A stretch of DNA of 64,000 nucleotides from Planctomycetota bacterium. GTDB lineage: Bacteria; Planctomycetota; UBA1135; JADKAF01. The stretch lies in contig JADKAF010000001.1 in NCBI GenBank assembly GCA_016719295.1, positions 930,001-994,000 of the forward strand. Reading direction: 5' to 3'. Below the pieces are notes generated by a model, which had not been told where the DNA came from, ran no database searches, and saw nothing but the letters and a program-made list of their open reading frames with translations. A program made the translations under genes and the position numbers. This document shows positions 34,184 to 43,682 of this stretch, in pieces. The number at the start of each line of letters is the position of its first letter. Within the stretch, counting starts at the first letter, position 1.

Positions 34184-34390
34184 GGAGCCTCTCCTGGGCT
34201 CTTGCGAAGGCAGGGTACGCGGGTCGCGAGATCCTCGACGACCCCGCACGCATCGAGACGCGCAGCTCCCGCCGGAGCTTGGGCGTGCAATGCGGCGAAT
34301 GCAGGAAGCAGAGAAGCGACCCCACGCCACGTGGGCGTCGGACCGCTTCCGCGCTTCCGAGAGGTCGCGCCGCGAACGGCGCGACCAGGA

Positions 34391-34630
34391 TCAGAGCTTC
34401 GCCTCGATGTAGCGAACCGCGTCGCCGACCGTCTGGATCTTCTCGGCGTCGCTGTCGGGGATGTCGATGTCGAAGGCGTCCTCGAACTCCATCACGAGCT
34501 CAACGGTGTCGAGCGAGTCGGCCTGCAGGTCGTTGATGAAGGAGGTCTCCTTCGACACCTTCTCGGGCGGGCAGCCCATCTGGTCGCAGACGATCTTGCG
34601 CACGCGTTCTTCGATGCTCGGTTCGGACAC
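34391..34630 (-). CDS. acpP: acyl carrier protein
   Basis: 79 acidic residues. Serine 39 in DLQADSLDTVELVM is the site for the 4'-phosphopantetheine arm that carries growing acyl chains. The GTG at 34630 has AGGAGG eight bases upstream, and it gives the family's normal length; an upstream in-frame start would add ~33 unconserved residues. It lies between fabG and fabF. Confidence 0.97.
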   Translation of the reverse strand: MSEPSIEERVRKIVCDQMGCPPEKVSKETSFINDLQADSLDTVELVMEFEDAFDIDIPDSDAEKIQTVGDAVRYIEAKL

Positions 34631-34884
34631 GGATCGTGCCTCCTGGAACTTCGGCCAGCAGATCCCGGACTTGCTCCGGGCCCTGCGTCGAGTGGTTTGC
34701 TGAGGTTCACCGGTCTCGACCCCAGGCATCTCTCCTTATAGGCGAGCGCACGGGGCCATCGATCCGGTCGACGGGGAAAAGGATGCGTTGTGTTGGGGTC
34801 CCGGAGGCTCGGGGGAGCCGAGCCCGGCGAGCCGCGGCCTCCGTCAGGAGGCTTGTCAGCGGTACGCGATCCGGGGGACGAGAC

Positions 34885-35634
34885 TCAGAGGGTCATGCCT
34901 CCGTCGACGACGAGCGTCTGACCAGTCATGTACGCCGCGCGATCGCTGCAGAGGAACGAGACCGCGTGCGCGATGTCCGCCGGCTGCCCGAGGCGACCGA
35001 GGGGGATCTCCCCCAGGATCTTCTGGGCGACCTGATCGCCGAGATGGGCCGTCATGTCGGTCTCGATGTAGCCCGGCGCGACGGCGTTGACCGTGACGCC
35101 ACGGGACGCGAGCTCCTTCGCCGTGGCGAGCGTGAGCCCGATCATCCCGGCCTTGGAGGCGGCGTAGTTGACCTGGCCCGCGTTGCCCGTGAGCCCCACG
35201 ACGGAGGTGATGTTGATGATGCGAGCGCCTACCTTCGCCTTCATGAGCGGACGGGCAAGGCAGCGCGTGAAGGCGAAGGCGCCCTTCAGATTCACGTCGA
35301 CGACGCGATCGAAGTCTTCTTCGCTCATGCGAATCAGGAGGCCGTCGCGCGTGATCCCGGCGTTGTTCACGAGGATGTGCACGCCGCCCAGATCCTGCAG
35401 GATGCGGTCACAGAGGAGCTCGACGGCCTTGAAGTCCGCGACGTCGACGCCGTACGCGCGCGCTTCTCCGCCGCTCGCGTTGATTGCCGCGGCGGTTCCT
35501 TCGGCGCTCGAGACCGAAGAGGCGATCACCGCGACGCGCGCACCTTGGCGCGCCAGCTCGAGAGCGATCTCCCGGCCTATGCCGCGCGAGGCCCCCGTCA
35601 CGACGGCGACGCGTCCGTTGAGCTCTTGGGTCAT
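34885..35634 (-). CDS. fabG: 3-oxoacyl-ACP reductase
   Basis: 249 residues, SDR family. FabG reduces 3-ketoacyl-ACP with NADPH in each elongation cycle. TGASRGIG occupies residues 13-20; S144, Y157 and K161 (NYAASKAG) form the active site; NNAGITRDGLL is the conserved FabG block. The C-terminus reads TGQTLVVDGGMTL, as in the family. A 254-base gap without a gene separates it from acpP. Confidence 0.96.
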   Translation of the reverse strand: MTQELNGRVAVVTGASRGIGREIALELARQGARVAVIASSVSSAEGTAAAINASGGEARAYGVDVADFKAVELLCDRILQDLGGVHILVNNAGITRDGLLIRMSEEDFDRVVDVNLKGAFAFTRCLARPLMKAKVGARIINITSVVGLTGNAGQVNYAASKAGMIGLTLATAKELASRGVTVNAVAPGYIETDMTAHLGDQVAQKILGEIPLGRLGQPADIAHAVSFLCSDRAAYMTGQTLVVDGGMTL

Positions 35635-35830
35635 GCTGAGCGGTGAGCGGGTCGGGAAAGCGGTGCGATGGAGCAGGGAAACGGGCTCGGGATCACGGCC
35701 ATGGCCTGCCCGAGCGGGGCGGAACTATAGCGACCGACGAGCCTCGTGACAATCCGAGGTTCCCACCGGTTTCCGGGCGGTCGCACGTGGGGCTCTCTGG
35801 CGCCTGGTCCGCGGAGCCGCGCCGCGGGAT

Positions 35831-36760
35831 TCAGCTGGCACCCAGGGCGCCGAGATCGGGGAAGCTCCGCACCGTCGCCGAGGGCTCGATCTTGCGCAGC
35901 AGCCCCTGGAGAACGCTGCCGGGCCCTGGCTCGAAGAAGCTCGTGTAGCCGGCCGCGAGCGCCGCACGCATCGACTTCTCCCAGAGCACGGGCGCGCAGA
36001 CCTGCTCGGCGAGGGCCCCCCGGATCTCTTCGGGCGAACTCATCCACTCCCCTGTCGTGTTGGGCAGGAAGCGCGTGCGCGGAGGCTGGATGATCACCTT
36101 GGCGAGATCCGCGCGGAGCCGATCCGCGGCCGGGCGCATGACTTCGGAGTGAAACGCCCCGGCGACCTTCAGTGGAATGACTCGGCGAGCGCCTTTGGCC
36201 TTCAGCAGCTCGCTCGCGCGCTCGAGCCCCGCGTGGGTCCCCGAGATCACGATCTGGCCGGGGGCGTTCAGATTGGCCACGCTGACGATCCCGGCGGAGG
36301 AAGCCTCGACGCATGCCTCGCGGATGGCGTCGTACTCCAGGCCGATCACGGAGCTCATGCCGCTGGGCTGGGCTTCGCTGGCCGCCTGCATGTACGTTCC
36401 GCGCGCACGCACGAGCCTCACCGCGTCCTCGAATGCGATCGCCCCGGCGGCCCACAGCGCTGTGTACTCGCCCAGCGAGAGACCAGCGGTCGCGTCGCCC
36501 TCCGCGGGCTTCGCCCCGAGCTGCTCGGCCAGCACGGCGAGGATCGCCACGCTCGTCACGAAGATCCCAGGCTGGGCCACATCGGTCGCGTTCACGCGAT
36601 CGGCGTCGCCTTCGAAGATCCATTTCGTGAGCGGGATTCCCAGCACGGCATCCGCGCGATCGAAGATCTCGCGAGCCGCGGCGTGGCGCTCGTAGAAGTC
36701 CTTGCCCATGCCCGGATGCTGCGCGCCCTGGCCGGGACAGATCCATGCTTTCTTCGTCAT
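35831..36760 (-). CDS. fabD: malonyl-CoA:ACP transacylase
   Basis: 309 residues. FabD moves malonyl from CoA to ACP. The N-terminal CPGQGAQHPGMG, the nucleophile S95 in GLSLGEYTAL and H204 in VAGAFHSEVM are present. In most FabD the elbow is GHSLGE; here the residue before Ser is Leu, a mild departure that keeps the catalytic Ser and His. It lies 31 bases after fabH. Confidence 0.95.
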   Translation of the reverse strand: MTKKAWICPGQGAQHPGMGKDFYERHAAAREIFDRADAVLGIPLTKWIFEGDADRVNATDVAQPGIFVTSVAILAVLAEQLGAKPAEGDATAGLSLGEYTALWAAGAIAFEDAVRLVRARGTYMQAASEAQPSGMSSVIGLEYDAIREACVEASSAGIVSVANLNAPGQIVISGTHAGLERASELLKAKGARRVIPLKVAGAFHSEVMRPAADRLRADLAKVIIQPPRTRFLPNTTGEWMSSPEEIRGALAEQVCAPVLWEKSMRAALAAGYTSFFEPGPGSVLQGLLRKIEPSATVRSFPDLGALGAS

Positions 36761-36791
36761 GCGGATCGCTCGTGGAGCTGCTCGCCCCGGT

Positions 36792-37799
36792 TCACCAACG
36801 GACGGTCGCGTAAGACCAGGCCAGTCCTGCGCCGAAGGCGACTAGGATCACGATCTTCCCAGGCTCCAGGCTGCCCGCTTCTGCGGCTTCCGCCAGAGCG
36901 ACGGGGACCGATGCGGCGGAGGTATTGCCGTAGCGGTCGATGTTCACGATGCACTTGGATCGCGGGATCTCGAGGCGCTCGAGGGCTGCATCGATGATCC
37001 GCTCGTTCACCTGGTGCGGCACGATGAAGCCGAGCTGAGCCATCCCGTAGGGCTCGATGGCCTTCTGGACGAGCTCGGTCATCATCGCGACCGCGAAGCG
37101 ATACACCTCACGACCGCGCACGATCATGAAGTGCCCCTTCTTCTCGAGCACTTCGGCGCTCAGCGGATCGGCGACGCCTCCGCTCGGCCTCCAGATGAAC
37201 TCGTAGCCTGTGCCATCGGCGCCGAGATGGAAGTCGAGCAGCTCGTGCTTGCCTCCGCAGTCCTCGAGCGGACGGATCACCGCGGCTCCCGCACCGTCCC
37301 CGAAGATGATGCACGAGTTGCGGTCCTCGTAGTTCACCATGCGCGAGAGGCTCTCGGCTCCGATCACCAGCACATTGCGATACATCCCGCTGCGCACGAA
37401 CTGTGCACCCACGGTGAGGCCGTACATGAAGCCGGAGCAAGCGGCCGAGAGATCGAACGCGCCAGCCTTCTTCGCTCCGAGGATCTCCGCCACCTTGCAC
37501 GCAGTCGCGGGCAGCAGGTGGTCCGGGCTCACCGTCGCTTCGATCACGAGATCCAGATCCGCGGGGTCGACGCCGGCGCGCTCCAGCGCTTGCCGAGCCG
37601 CCACGACCGAGATATCGGAGGTGTTCTCTCCCGGAGCCACGACGCGGCGCTCGCGGATGCCGGTGCGCTGGACGATCCACTCGTCGCTCGTGTCGACGAG
37701 CTTCTCCAGATCGGCGTTGGAGAGCACGCCCTTCGGCATGCACGTCCCCAAACCAGCGATTCCGACGCGACGAAGCGCGCTAGCTTGCTTCCCTGACAT
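36792..37799 (-). CDS. fabH: beta-ketoacyl-ACP synthase III
   Basis: 335 residues. FabH starts fatty acid synthesis by joining acetyl-CoA or a branched acyl-CoA to malonyl-ACP. The active site is C121 (DLSAACSGFMYGL), a His in VPHQVNERI and an Asn in YGNTSAASVP. IVQRTGIRERR near the N-terminus is the usual CoA-binding block. A 191-base gap separates it from plsX. Confidence 0.96.
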   Translation of the reverse strand: MSGKQASALRRVGIAGLGTCMPKGVLSNADLEKLVDTSDEWIVQRTGIRERRVVAPGENTSDISVVAARQALERAGVDPADLDLVIEATVSPDHLLPATACKVAEILGAKKAGAFDLSAACSGFMYGLTVGAQFVRSGMYRNVLVIGAESLSRMVNYEDRNSCIIFGDGAGAAVIRPLEDCGGKHELLDFHLGADGTGYEFIWRPSGGVADPLSAEVLEKKGHFMIVRGREVYRFAVAMMTELVQKAIEPYGMAQLGFIVPHQVNERIIDAALERLEIPRSKCIVNIDRYGNTSAASVPVALAEAAEAGSLEPGKIVILVAFGAGLAWSYATVRW

Positions 37800-37990
37800 G
37801 TGGTCACCCAGAAGGCACCGCCGAGATGCTCATCGCACTCGTGAGCGGCGAACTAGCGCGAGAGGCTAACACGAGCGGGGAGGTCATCGCCTCCCCGCGG
37901 TTCGGGAGGAACGGCGTCCTTCGGGACGCGCCATACGCCGACTCGCTCGGGCGCGGCTTCCTCGAGGTTCTGGATCTCTTCGCTCTGGAC

Positions 37991-39010
37991 CTAGTCGCCG
38001 GCGCGGGCCAGCCCTTCGGTGATCGCGCGATTCACGTCCGACTCCGCGAAACGCTTGGCGGTGCGAATCGCACTCGCGATGGCCTTCGCGTCAGAGCGGC
38101 CGTGACCGATGACGACGAGCCCTTCGACCCCGAGGAGCAGCGCGCCGCCGTACTCGGCGTAGTCGATGCGCGAGGCCACGGTGCGCACCGCGTTCACGGC
38201 GCGCTGATACATCTGCGCTTCACCGGCATCGTGGATCGACTCCGGCGATCCCAGGCTGCGCAGCACGGAGCCCATCAAGTACTCCGCGAGACCTTCGCTG
38301 ACCTTGAGCACGACGTTGCCTACGAAGCCTTCGCAGACGATCACGTCGGCGACGCCGCCGAACACGTCCTGGCCCTCGAGGTTGCCGATGAAGTTCAGGT
38401 CCGAGCGACGGTAGAGCTCGTGCGTCTCGCGCACCAGCGGGTTCCCTTTCTTGTCCTCGGAGCCGATGTTGAGGAGGCCGATGCGCGGACGCGCGATGCC
38501 GAGCGTCGCGCGCGCGAAGCAATCCCCCATCAGCCCGTACTGGAACAAGTGGACCGGCTGGCACTTCAAGTTGGCCCCGACATCCACGATGGTCGTCGGC
38601 CCGGTCGGACCGTTGAAGGTCACCGCGAGACCGACGCTCTTGAGTCCCTTCAGGCGCTTCAGGCCAAACGCCGCAGCGGCGACGGCGGCGCCGGTGTGCC
38701 CTGCCGTGACCACCGCCTTCGCACGTCCCTCGGCGACCATGCGCACGCAGCCCGCGATCGAGGAGCGGCGCTTCTTGCGCATCGCCTCGAGCGGATCCTC
38801 GTGCATCTCGACCACCTCGGGCGCGTGTTCGATCTCGAAGGCGTCGGCGCGGTGGCGCTCGACGAGGAGCTGCTTGATGCGATCCGCATCCCCGACGAGC
38901 AGGATCTCCTCGGCGGATGCCAAGCCCTTGTCGACGGCGCGTAGGGCGCCTTCGATCACGGCTACAGGGGCGTGGTCCCCGCCCATCACGTCCAACGCGA
39001 CCCGCATCAT
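37991..39010 (-). CDS. plsX: phosphate acyltransferase
   Basis: 339 residues. PlsX converts acyl-ACP to acyl-phosphate for phosphatidic acid synthesis. It opens with VALDVMGGDHAP and has AGHTGAAVAAA, NGPTGPTTIVDVGAN, LLNIGSEDKKGN and CEGFVGNVVLKVSEG, all family blocks. Two adjacent ATGs (39010 and 39007) are possible starts; GGAAGG lies one or four bases ahead. It follows rpmF in the conserved rpmF-plsX-fab order. Confidence 0.96.
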   Translation of the reverse strand: MMRVALDVMGGDHAPVAVIEGALRAVDKGLASAEEILLVGDADRIKQLLVERHRADAFEIEHAPEVVEMHEDPLEAMRKKRRSSIAGCVRMVAEGRAKAVVTAGHTGAAVAAAAFGLKRLKGLKSVGLAVTFNGPTGPTTIVDVGANLKCQPVHLFQYGLMGDCFARATLGIARPRIGLLNIGSEDKKGNPLVRETHELYRRSDLNFIGNLEGQDVFGGVADVIVCEGFVGNVVLKVSEGLAEYLMGSVLRSLGSPESIHDAGEAQMYQRAVNAVRTVASRIDYAEYGGALLLGVEGLVVIGHGRSDAKAIASAIRTAKRFAESDVNRAITEGLARAGD

Positions 39011-39091
39011 GCCTTCCGTGTCCGCCTGCTCCGGAGCCCGAGAGCGTTCGTGAACGAGCAATCTCCGGGACTTCGTCCCGCGGGGCTGCGC

Positions 39092-39280
39092 CTAGAGCGC
39101 GTCCTCATCCTTCTGCAGGACGTTCTGGCCGCGGTAGTGGCCGCAGTTCTCGCAGACCCGGTGCGGGGTCTTCGGGTTGTTGCAGTTGGGGCAGGCAGTG
39201 GTGCCCACCGGGGTGAGGAAGTCGTTGGCGCGGCGCTTCCCCTTGCGGGCCTTGCTGTGGCGGCGCTTCGGATTCGGCAT
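39092..39280 (-). CDS. rpmF: ribosomal protein bL32
   Basis: 62 residues. MPNPKRRHSKARKGKRRA is the basic N-terminus and two CxxC pairs (CPNC, CENC) form a zinc ribbon, so this is the zinc-binding (C+) form of L32. It is the first gene of the lipid operon; the usual upstream yceD (DUF177) gene is not seen. Confidence 0.97.
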   Translation of the reverse strand: MPNPKRRHSKARKGKRRANDFLTPVGTTACPNCNNPKTPHRVCENCGHYRGQNVLQKDEDAL

Positions 39281-39649
39281 GGCAGGTAAGCTCTGACTTC
39301 AGCGTTGCGAGACGATGGAGATGCCCATCGCGATCGTGAGAGCCGACGACTGGGTGGAAATCCCAAGGGCGGGCCCTCGCCGCGCGAGGAGCGTTAGGGG
39401 ATGGATTCCCCGAGGTCCGCTGTGGATGCGTGGCGAGCACGAGCCGCGTGGACCAGCGCCGTGGCTCGAGGAGCCGGAGCTGGCTCGTCGCGCCATGGCG
39501 GATGGGGATCTACCTCTACAGCGGCGCGCGCGACGGGTATCCGCGAAGCGTGCAGCCGAGAGATAAAGCGCGAGAGGGTAGCCACTTGGGTCTCGAGTGT
39601 CAAATCGACCGGCAGGTCGGATTCGCGCGGCGAGACTCCCGTGCGCTCC
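39281..39649 (-). other. 369-base leader/intergenic region before rpmF
   Basis: No convincing gene is visible. An open frame of about 80 codons exists on the minus strand but has no ribosome site and a low-complexity end. The region holds a good promoter at 39575-39603, leaving a transcribed leader of about 290 bases ahead of rpmF. Confidence 0.5.
39575..39603 (-). promoter_or_regulatory. sigma-70-type promoter of the rpmF-fab operon
   Basis: On the minus strand a perfect TTGACA (39603-39598), 17 bases, then TACCCT (39580-39575). No other promoter this good lies between the preceding gene and rpmF. Confidence 0.5.
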
Positions 39650-42028
39650 TCAGCGCGAGGCCTCCAGGAGCAGCGACGAGGCCTCGGAGGCCTCGCCTGC
39701 CAGGAAGTCGGGGGTCTTGGTCGCACCCGCCTCGGCGCCGAGCTTCGGCCGCGGGGAGAGGGTCAGTTCACCCCCGGCGTCCTCCACGAGATGGATCTCG
39801 GTGCGAGCCAAGGCGAGGGCGCGTTTGCCAGCGACCCCGCGCACCGTCCAGACGTCGTCGTAGAGGCGCTCGGGCGCCGCGAGGAGCACCAGCCCGACGT
39901 GGGCGCTGTTGGGAACGGCAATCGCGTCGGTCCGAACCCAGCCCAGGGGGCCAAGCGAGAGCACGCGCCGTCCGATCCTCCGTCCGTCGCGCCCCACCGA
40001 GCCATCGGCGACGCCGAGCTCCAGGCTCTCGCGGTCTTCTTCACCGGAGTTCGCCGGATCGATCCACCAAGCGTCGAGCGTCCACTCGCCGAGCTCTTGC
40101 TCGAGGCGATCGCGCCAGCGCTCGGCTCCGCCCCAGGTCCTCGAAACGGACTCAGGGACGCGGAGCCCCAAGGTGAACCCGTCGGTTCCCGCCTTGGTCT
40201 CCAGGACTTCGACACGCTCGGAACTCGCTCGCGTACCACGGCGGGATCCTCCGCCCGAGGCATCGCGGCACCAGCGATCGAGGAGGCCTGCGACGGCCGC
40301 GGCAGCCGTGGTCTGGCGCTCGACCTCGCGACGCCGACGGCGGTCGAGCAGCAGGTCGATGGAAGCACCGGGGCGCAGGAATCCGTGATCGAGCTGCAGG
40401 GCATGCAACACGACGTCCTGCACGCAGCGGACATCCAGAACACGCCCGCGTCCTTCGCCCCACACGGCGAGACCGCGGTCCACGAGCACGCCACCGCCGA
40501 GCGCGAAGAAGCAGGTCCGATTAACGGCGACCCAGCCGAGTTCCCCCGCATCCAGGCGCGAGACCGCCGTGCCTTCGGCATCGAAGACCTCGAGGACCTT
40601 GGCCTCGCAGGCGTCCTGCTCGTCGCCGACGAAGGCGGTGGCCTCGAGCTGGCGCGCAGCGGAGGCGCTGACGGGCAGAAGGTGGAGCTCTTGCGCCGTC
40701 GGCGATGCCGAAGCGGCGAAGACCTCTTCGGGAGTCGCATCCCGTTCGAAGCCCGGAGCTCCAGCTCGGGCCGCTTGGGAGATCGATCGCCCGCTCGGCA
40801 GTTCTTCTGCAGGAGCGTCTTCTGCCGTTGCGGCGCCCGGGATCTCGCCGACTTCCGCGGAGGTACCTGAGCCTTGCTCGGCAGCGCTCGCGTTCGCTTC
40901 GCTCGTGGCGACCTGGCGTGCGCGCTTCCCCGTCGAGCGGGGGCGCAGCTCTTCCGCGTCTTCGGCCTCGGTGGCGCGCAGGACCTCTGCTTCGCCGGTG
41001 GTCTCGGGCATGGCGAGGAGCACCGCGCAGAGCTCGTCCTCGATCGCGCGAGCGGCATCGAGCCAGCGCGCGAGCGCGACTTGCTGCTCCCCTTCCTCTG
41101 CGATCGCGCTCGCAAAGCGCTCGAGCCCCTGCGCTTCGATCGCGGCGAGCAACACGCGCAAGCACGCCAACGGGGCGCTGCTCACCGCTTCGGCGGCTCC
41201 CGCTCCCGACGGGTTCGCGGCGAGTTGCTCCTGAGCCACGGCGCTGGCCGCCGAGGCCGCGAGATCGCCCTGCGCTTCGGTCGGGAGCTGCAGGAGCTCG
41301 ACGAGATTCATGCCGTGAGCCCAGAAGCGCAATCGCGCGCTCCATTCGGGGTGTTCGGAGTTCTCGATCGCGAGCCCTTGGTCTTCGGCGACGTCGAAGA
41401 TCCCGGAGAGCGGCTCGAGCTCGCACTCTTGCTCGTAGCCCAACACGAACGCGAAGAGCTCGTGCGGATCGATCTGGATGCGGAGTCGGCGGGCCGGGAG
41501 CGCACGCTCCGCCGCCGTCGCCTTCGCTTCGCTCGAGTCCCCAAGAGCCAGCTCCTCGCGATCGGTCTGGTCCTCGACCACATGCAGTCGGATCCGACCT
41601 GGCGCGGCGCGTTCCGCGCCTTCGAAACGCAGATCACCGCCGCCCGTCACCAGCAGGAGCGATTGGCTCAGCTCCTCCTGATGTCCGTTCCATCCGGTCT
41701 CGCCCTGGACCGCGCACTCCAGGCGACCGTCGGCTACCTGCCATTCTTCGCGGAGCAGGTCGCGCAGGATCTCCACCATGTGGAGCGCGTCCTCGGGAGA
41801 GCCCGCGAACTCCAGCACCTCCCACGCTCGCGGGCTCGTGCGCTCGCTCGCGGAGATGCAGAGGTTCCACGACCACGGAACCGGGGCCGCGAGCTCCGCG
41901 ACGTCGACGACTCGGCGCACCCCGTCGATCGCGAGGCAGTAGCGCAGCGCCATGCCCTCCGCGATGCCATCGGCGACGCGCGCTTGGAGTTGCTCGAGCA
42001 GGTTCTGGCGCACTTCGGTCAGGTTCAT
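39650..42028 (-). CDS. large protein of unknown function (792 residues)
   Basis: The protein has no signal peptide and no membrane helix. The N-terminal ~250 residues mix helices and strands (ALRYCLAIDGVRRVVDVAEL, RLRIQIDPHELFAFVLGYEQE). A middle part (about 255-460) is Ala/Glu-rich and probably disordered. The C-terminal ~330 residues look folded, with WVAVNRTCFFALGGGVLVDRG, GASIDLLLDRRRRREVERQ and a beta-rich end. Composition is very high in Ala, Glu and Leu. I recognise no family or catalytic motif. It ends before the promoter region of rpmF and starts 202 bases after recA's end on the same strand. Confidence 0.6.
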   Translation of the reverse strand: MNLTEVRQNLLEQLQARVADGIAEGMALRYCLAIDGVRRVVDVAELAAPVPWSWNLCISASERTSPRAWEVLEFAGSPEDALHMVEILRDLLREEWQVADGRLECAVQGETGWNGHQEELSQSLLLVTGGGDLRFEGAERAAPGRIRLHVVEDQTDREELALGDSSEAKATAAERALPARRLRIQIDPHELFAFVLGYEQECELEPLSGIFDVAEDQGLAIENSEHPEWSARLRFWAHGMNLVELLQLPTEAQGDLAASAASAVAQEQLAANPSGAGAAEAVSSAPLACLRVLLAAIEAQGLERFASAIAEEGEQQVALARWLDAARAIEDELCAVLLAMPETTGEAEVLRATEAEDAEELRPRSTGKRARQVATSEANASAAEQGSGTSAEVGEIPGAATAEDAPAEELPSGRSISQAARAGAPGFERDATPEEVFAASASPTAQELHLLPVSASAARQLEATAFVGDEQDACEAKVLEVFDAEGTAVSRLDAGELGWVAVNRTCFFALGGGVLVDRGLAVWGEGRGRVLDVRCVQDVVLHALQLDHGFLRPGASIDLLLDRRRRREVERQTTAAAAVAGLLDRWCRDASGGGSRRGTRASSERVEVLETKAGTDGFTLGLRVPESVSRTWGGAERWRDRLEQELGEWTLDAWWIDPANSGEEDRESLELGVADGSVGRDGRRIGRRVLSLGPLGWVRTDAIAVPNSAHVGLVLLAAPERLYDDVWTVRGVAGKRALALARTEIHLVEDAGGELTLSPRPKLGAEAGATKTPDFLAGEASEASSLLLEASR

Positions 42029-42230
42029 CGATCCTCGAGGGCTGGGGGCACCGTCACAGGGTGTCCGCGGTCGCCTGGGTCTCCGGAGTCGAATGGCCCC
42101 GCATCGGGGCCGAGCTCAGCGCGCGCGATCGCACCGCGCGCGGACGGCTGTGCCAACGAGCGCGCAGCACCAACGATCGTGCCGCGCTCGAGCGGAGCGC
42201 GCCGCCCGCGCTCCGCTCCTCTTGCGCATC

Positions 42231-43475
42231 TCAGGTCGTTCCGTTCGCGGCGCCGCTGCGCGGCGAACGGGCGGCCGTCGGGCGCGCTGTGCCGCTGGAG
42301 CTCGCGGCGACGCGCCCGGCGGGCGTAGGCATCACGGTCTCGCCGCCGTCGATGCCTTCGTCGTCGCGTCCACCGCTCGGCGCTTCGCTCTCGGCGGCCG
42401 AGATCGGCACCACCGGCAAACCTCCTGCGCGTGCGCGGATCGCCTTGTCGATCGCCGCGCAGAGATCCAGGTTGTCCTGCAGGAAGTCGCGCACGCGCTC
42501 CTTGCCCTGCCCGAGGCGGATCTCCTCGTTCGTGCTCGGATCCTTGAAGCTCAGCCAGGTGCCGGACTTCGCAATGACACCGAGGCTCACGCCGAGCTCG
42601 ATCAGATCGCCTTGGTAGCTGATGCCGCGGTTGTAGAGGATGTCGAACTCGACCTTGCGGAACGGCGGCGCGAGCTTGTTCTTCACCACCGTCGCCTTGG
42701 TGCGATTGCCGACCACCTCGTCCCCAGCGCCCTTGATCTGACCGATGCGGCGGATGTCGATGCGCACGCTGGAGTAGAACTTCAGAGCGCGCCCCCCCGT
42801 GGTCGTCTCGGGACTGCCGAACATCACCCCGATCTTCTCGCGGATCTGGTTGATGAAGATCATGCAGGTCTCGGAGCGCGCGATCGCCGCGGTCAGCTTG
42901 CGCAGAGCTTGCGACATGAGGCGCGCCTGCAGGCCGACGAACGAATCTCCCATCTCGCCTTCGATCTCCGCCTTCGGGACGAGGGCCGCGACGGAGTCGA
43001 CGACGATCACGTCGACGGCATTCGAGCGCACGAGCATCTCGGCGATCTCCAGAGCCTGCTCACCGGTGTCGGGCTGCGAGACGAGCAGCGCGTCGAGATC
43101 GACGCCCAGCCTCCTCGCGTACTGCGGATCGAGCGCGTGCTCCGCGTCGATGAACGCCGCGGCACCACCGGCCTTCTGCGCGCTCGCCACCGCATGCAGG
43201 GAGAGCGTCGTCTTGCCGCTGGCCTCCGGCCCGTAGACCTCGACGATGCGGCCGCGCGGCAGCCCCATTCCGCCGAGAGCGAGGTCCAGCGCGACGGAGC
43301 CGGTCGAGAGCCCCGAGACCGTGGCCTGCGCGCCTTCTCCAAGGCGCATGATCGAGCCCTTGCCGAACTGCTTTTCGATCTGGCCCAGGGCGTTCTCGAG
43401 CGACTTCGCCTTCTCGGCGTCCATCGGCCCAGTCGAAGTCGTGGGGCGTGCCTTGTTCATCTGCGTCTTCTCCAT
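42231..43475 (-). CDS. recA: recombinase RecA
   Basis: 414 residues. RecA coats single-stranded DNA, drives strand exchange and activates the SOS repressor. Walker A is GPEASGKTT (82-90), Walker B is in VDVIVVDSVAAL, and the DNA-binding loops and NRTKATVVKNKLAPPFR block are intact. After the core there is a ~60-residue acidic then Ser/Ala/Arg-rich tail. Two starts are possible: ATG 43475, or ATG 43460 (MNKARP), which has GGAG nine bases upstream and looks better placed. No clear LexA site was found in the 207-base upstream gap. Confidence 0.97.
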   Translation of the reverse strand: MEKTQMNKARPTTSTGPMDAEKAKSLENALGQIEKQFGKGSIMRLGEGAQATVSGLSTGSVALDLALGGMGLPRGRIVEVYGPEASGKTTLSLHAVASAQKAGGAAAFIDAEHALDPQYARRLGVDLDALLVSQPDTGEQALEIAEMLVRSNAVDVIVVDSVAALVPKAEIEGEMGDSFVGLQARLMSQALRKLTAAIARSETCMIFINQIREKIGVMFGSPETTTGGRALKFYSSVRIDIRRIGQIKGAGDEVVGNRTKATVVKNKLAPPFRKVEFDILYNRGISYQGDLIELGVSLGVIAKSGTWLSFKDPSTNEEIRLGQGKERVRDFLQDNLDLCAAIDKAIRARAGGLPVVPISAAESEAPSGGRDDEGIDGGETVMPTPAGRVAASSSGTARPTAARSPRSGAANGTT

Positions 43476-43682
43476 TGGGGTTCGATCACCGACGCGCCAG
43501 CGCTTCGGCGAGGACGAGGGCTCGCGTTGGGCGGCTACCTTAGCGCCTCCCCCGACCCGAGACCTAACAAAATCCGAACACCCCTATCGGCGGTAGCCTC
43601 GCGGAGGCCGAACCACCAGATACGGGGGGATGATAGCGAGCGGCTCGCACAATGCCAGGGGCGGAAGCACGCCTCGCGGAGT

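Noticed and set aside
39394..39726. A 110-codon minus-strand frame ahead of rpmF, considered as a yceD-like gene
   Set aside because: No DUF177 features, no ribosome site, overlaps the preceding gene, and contains the promoter.
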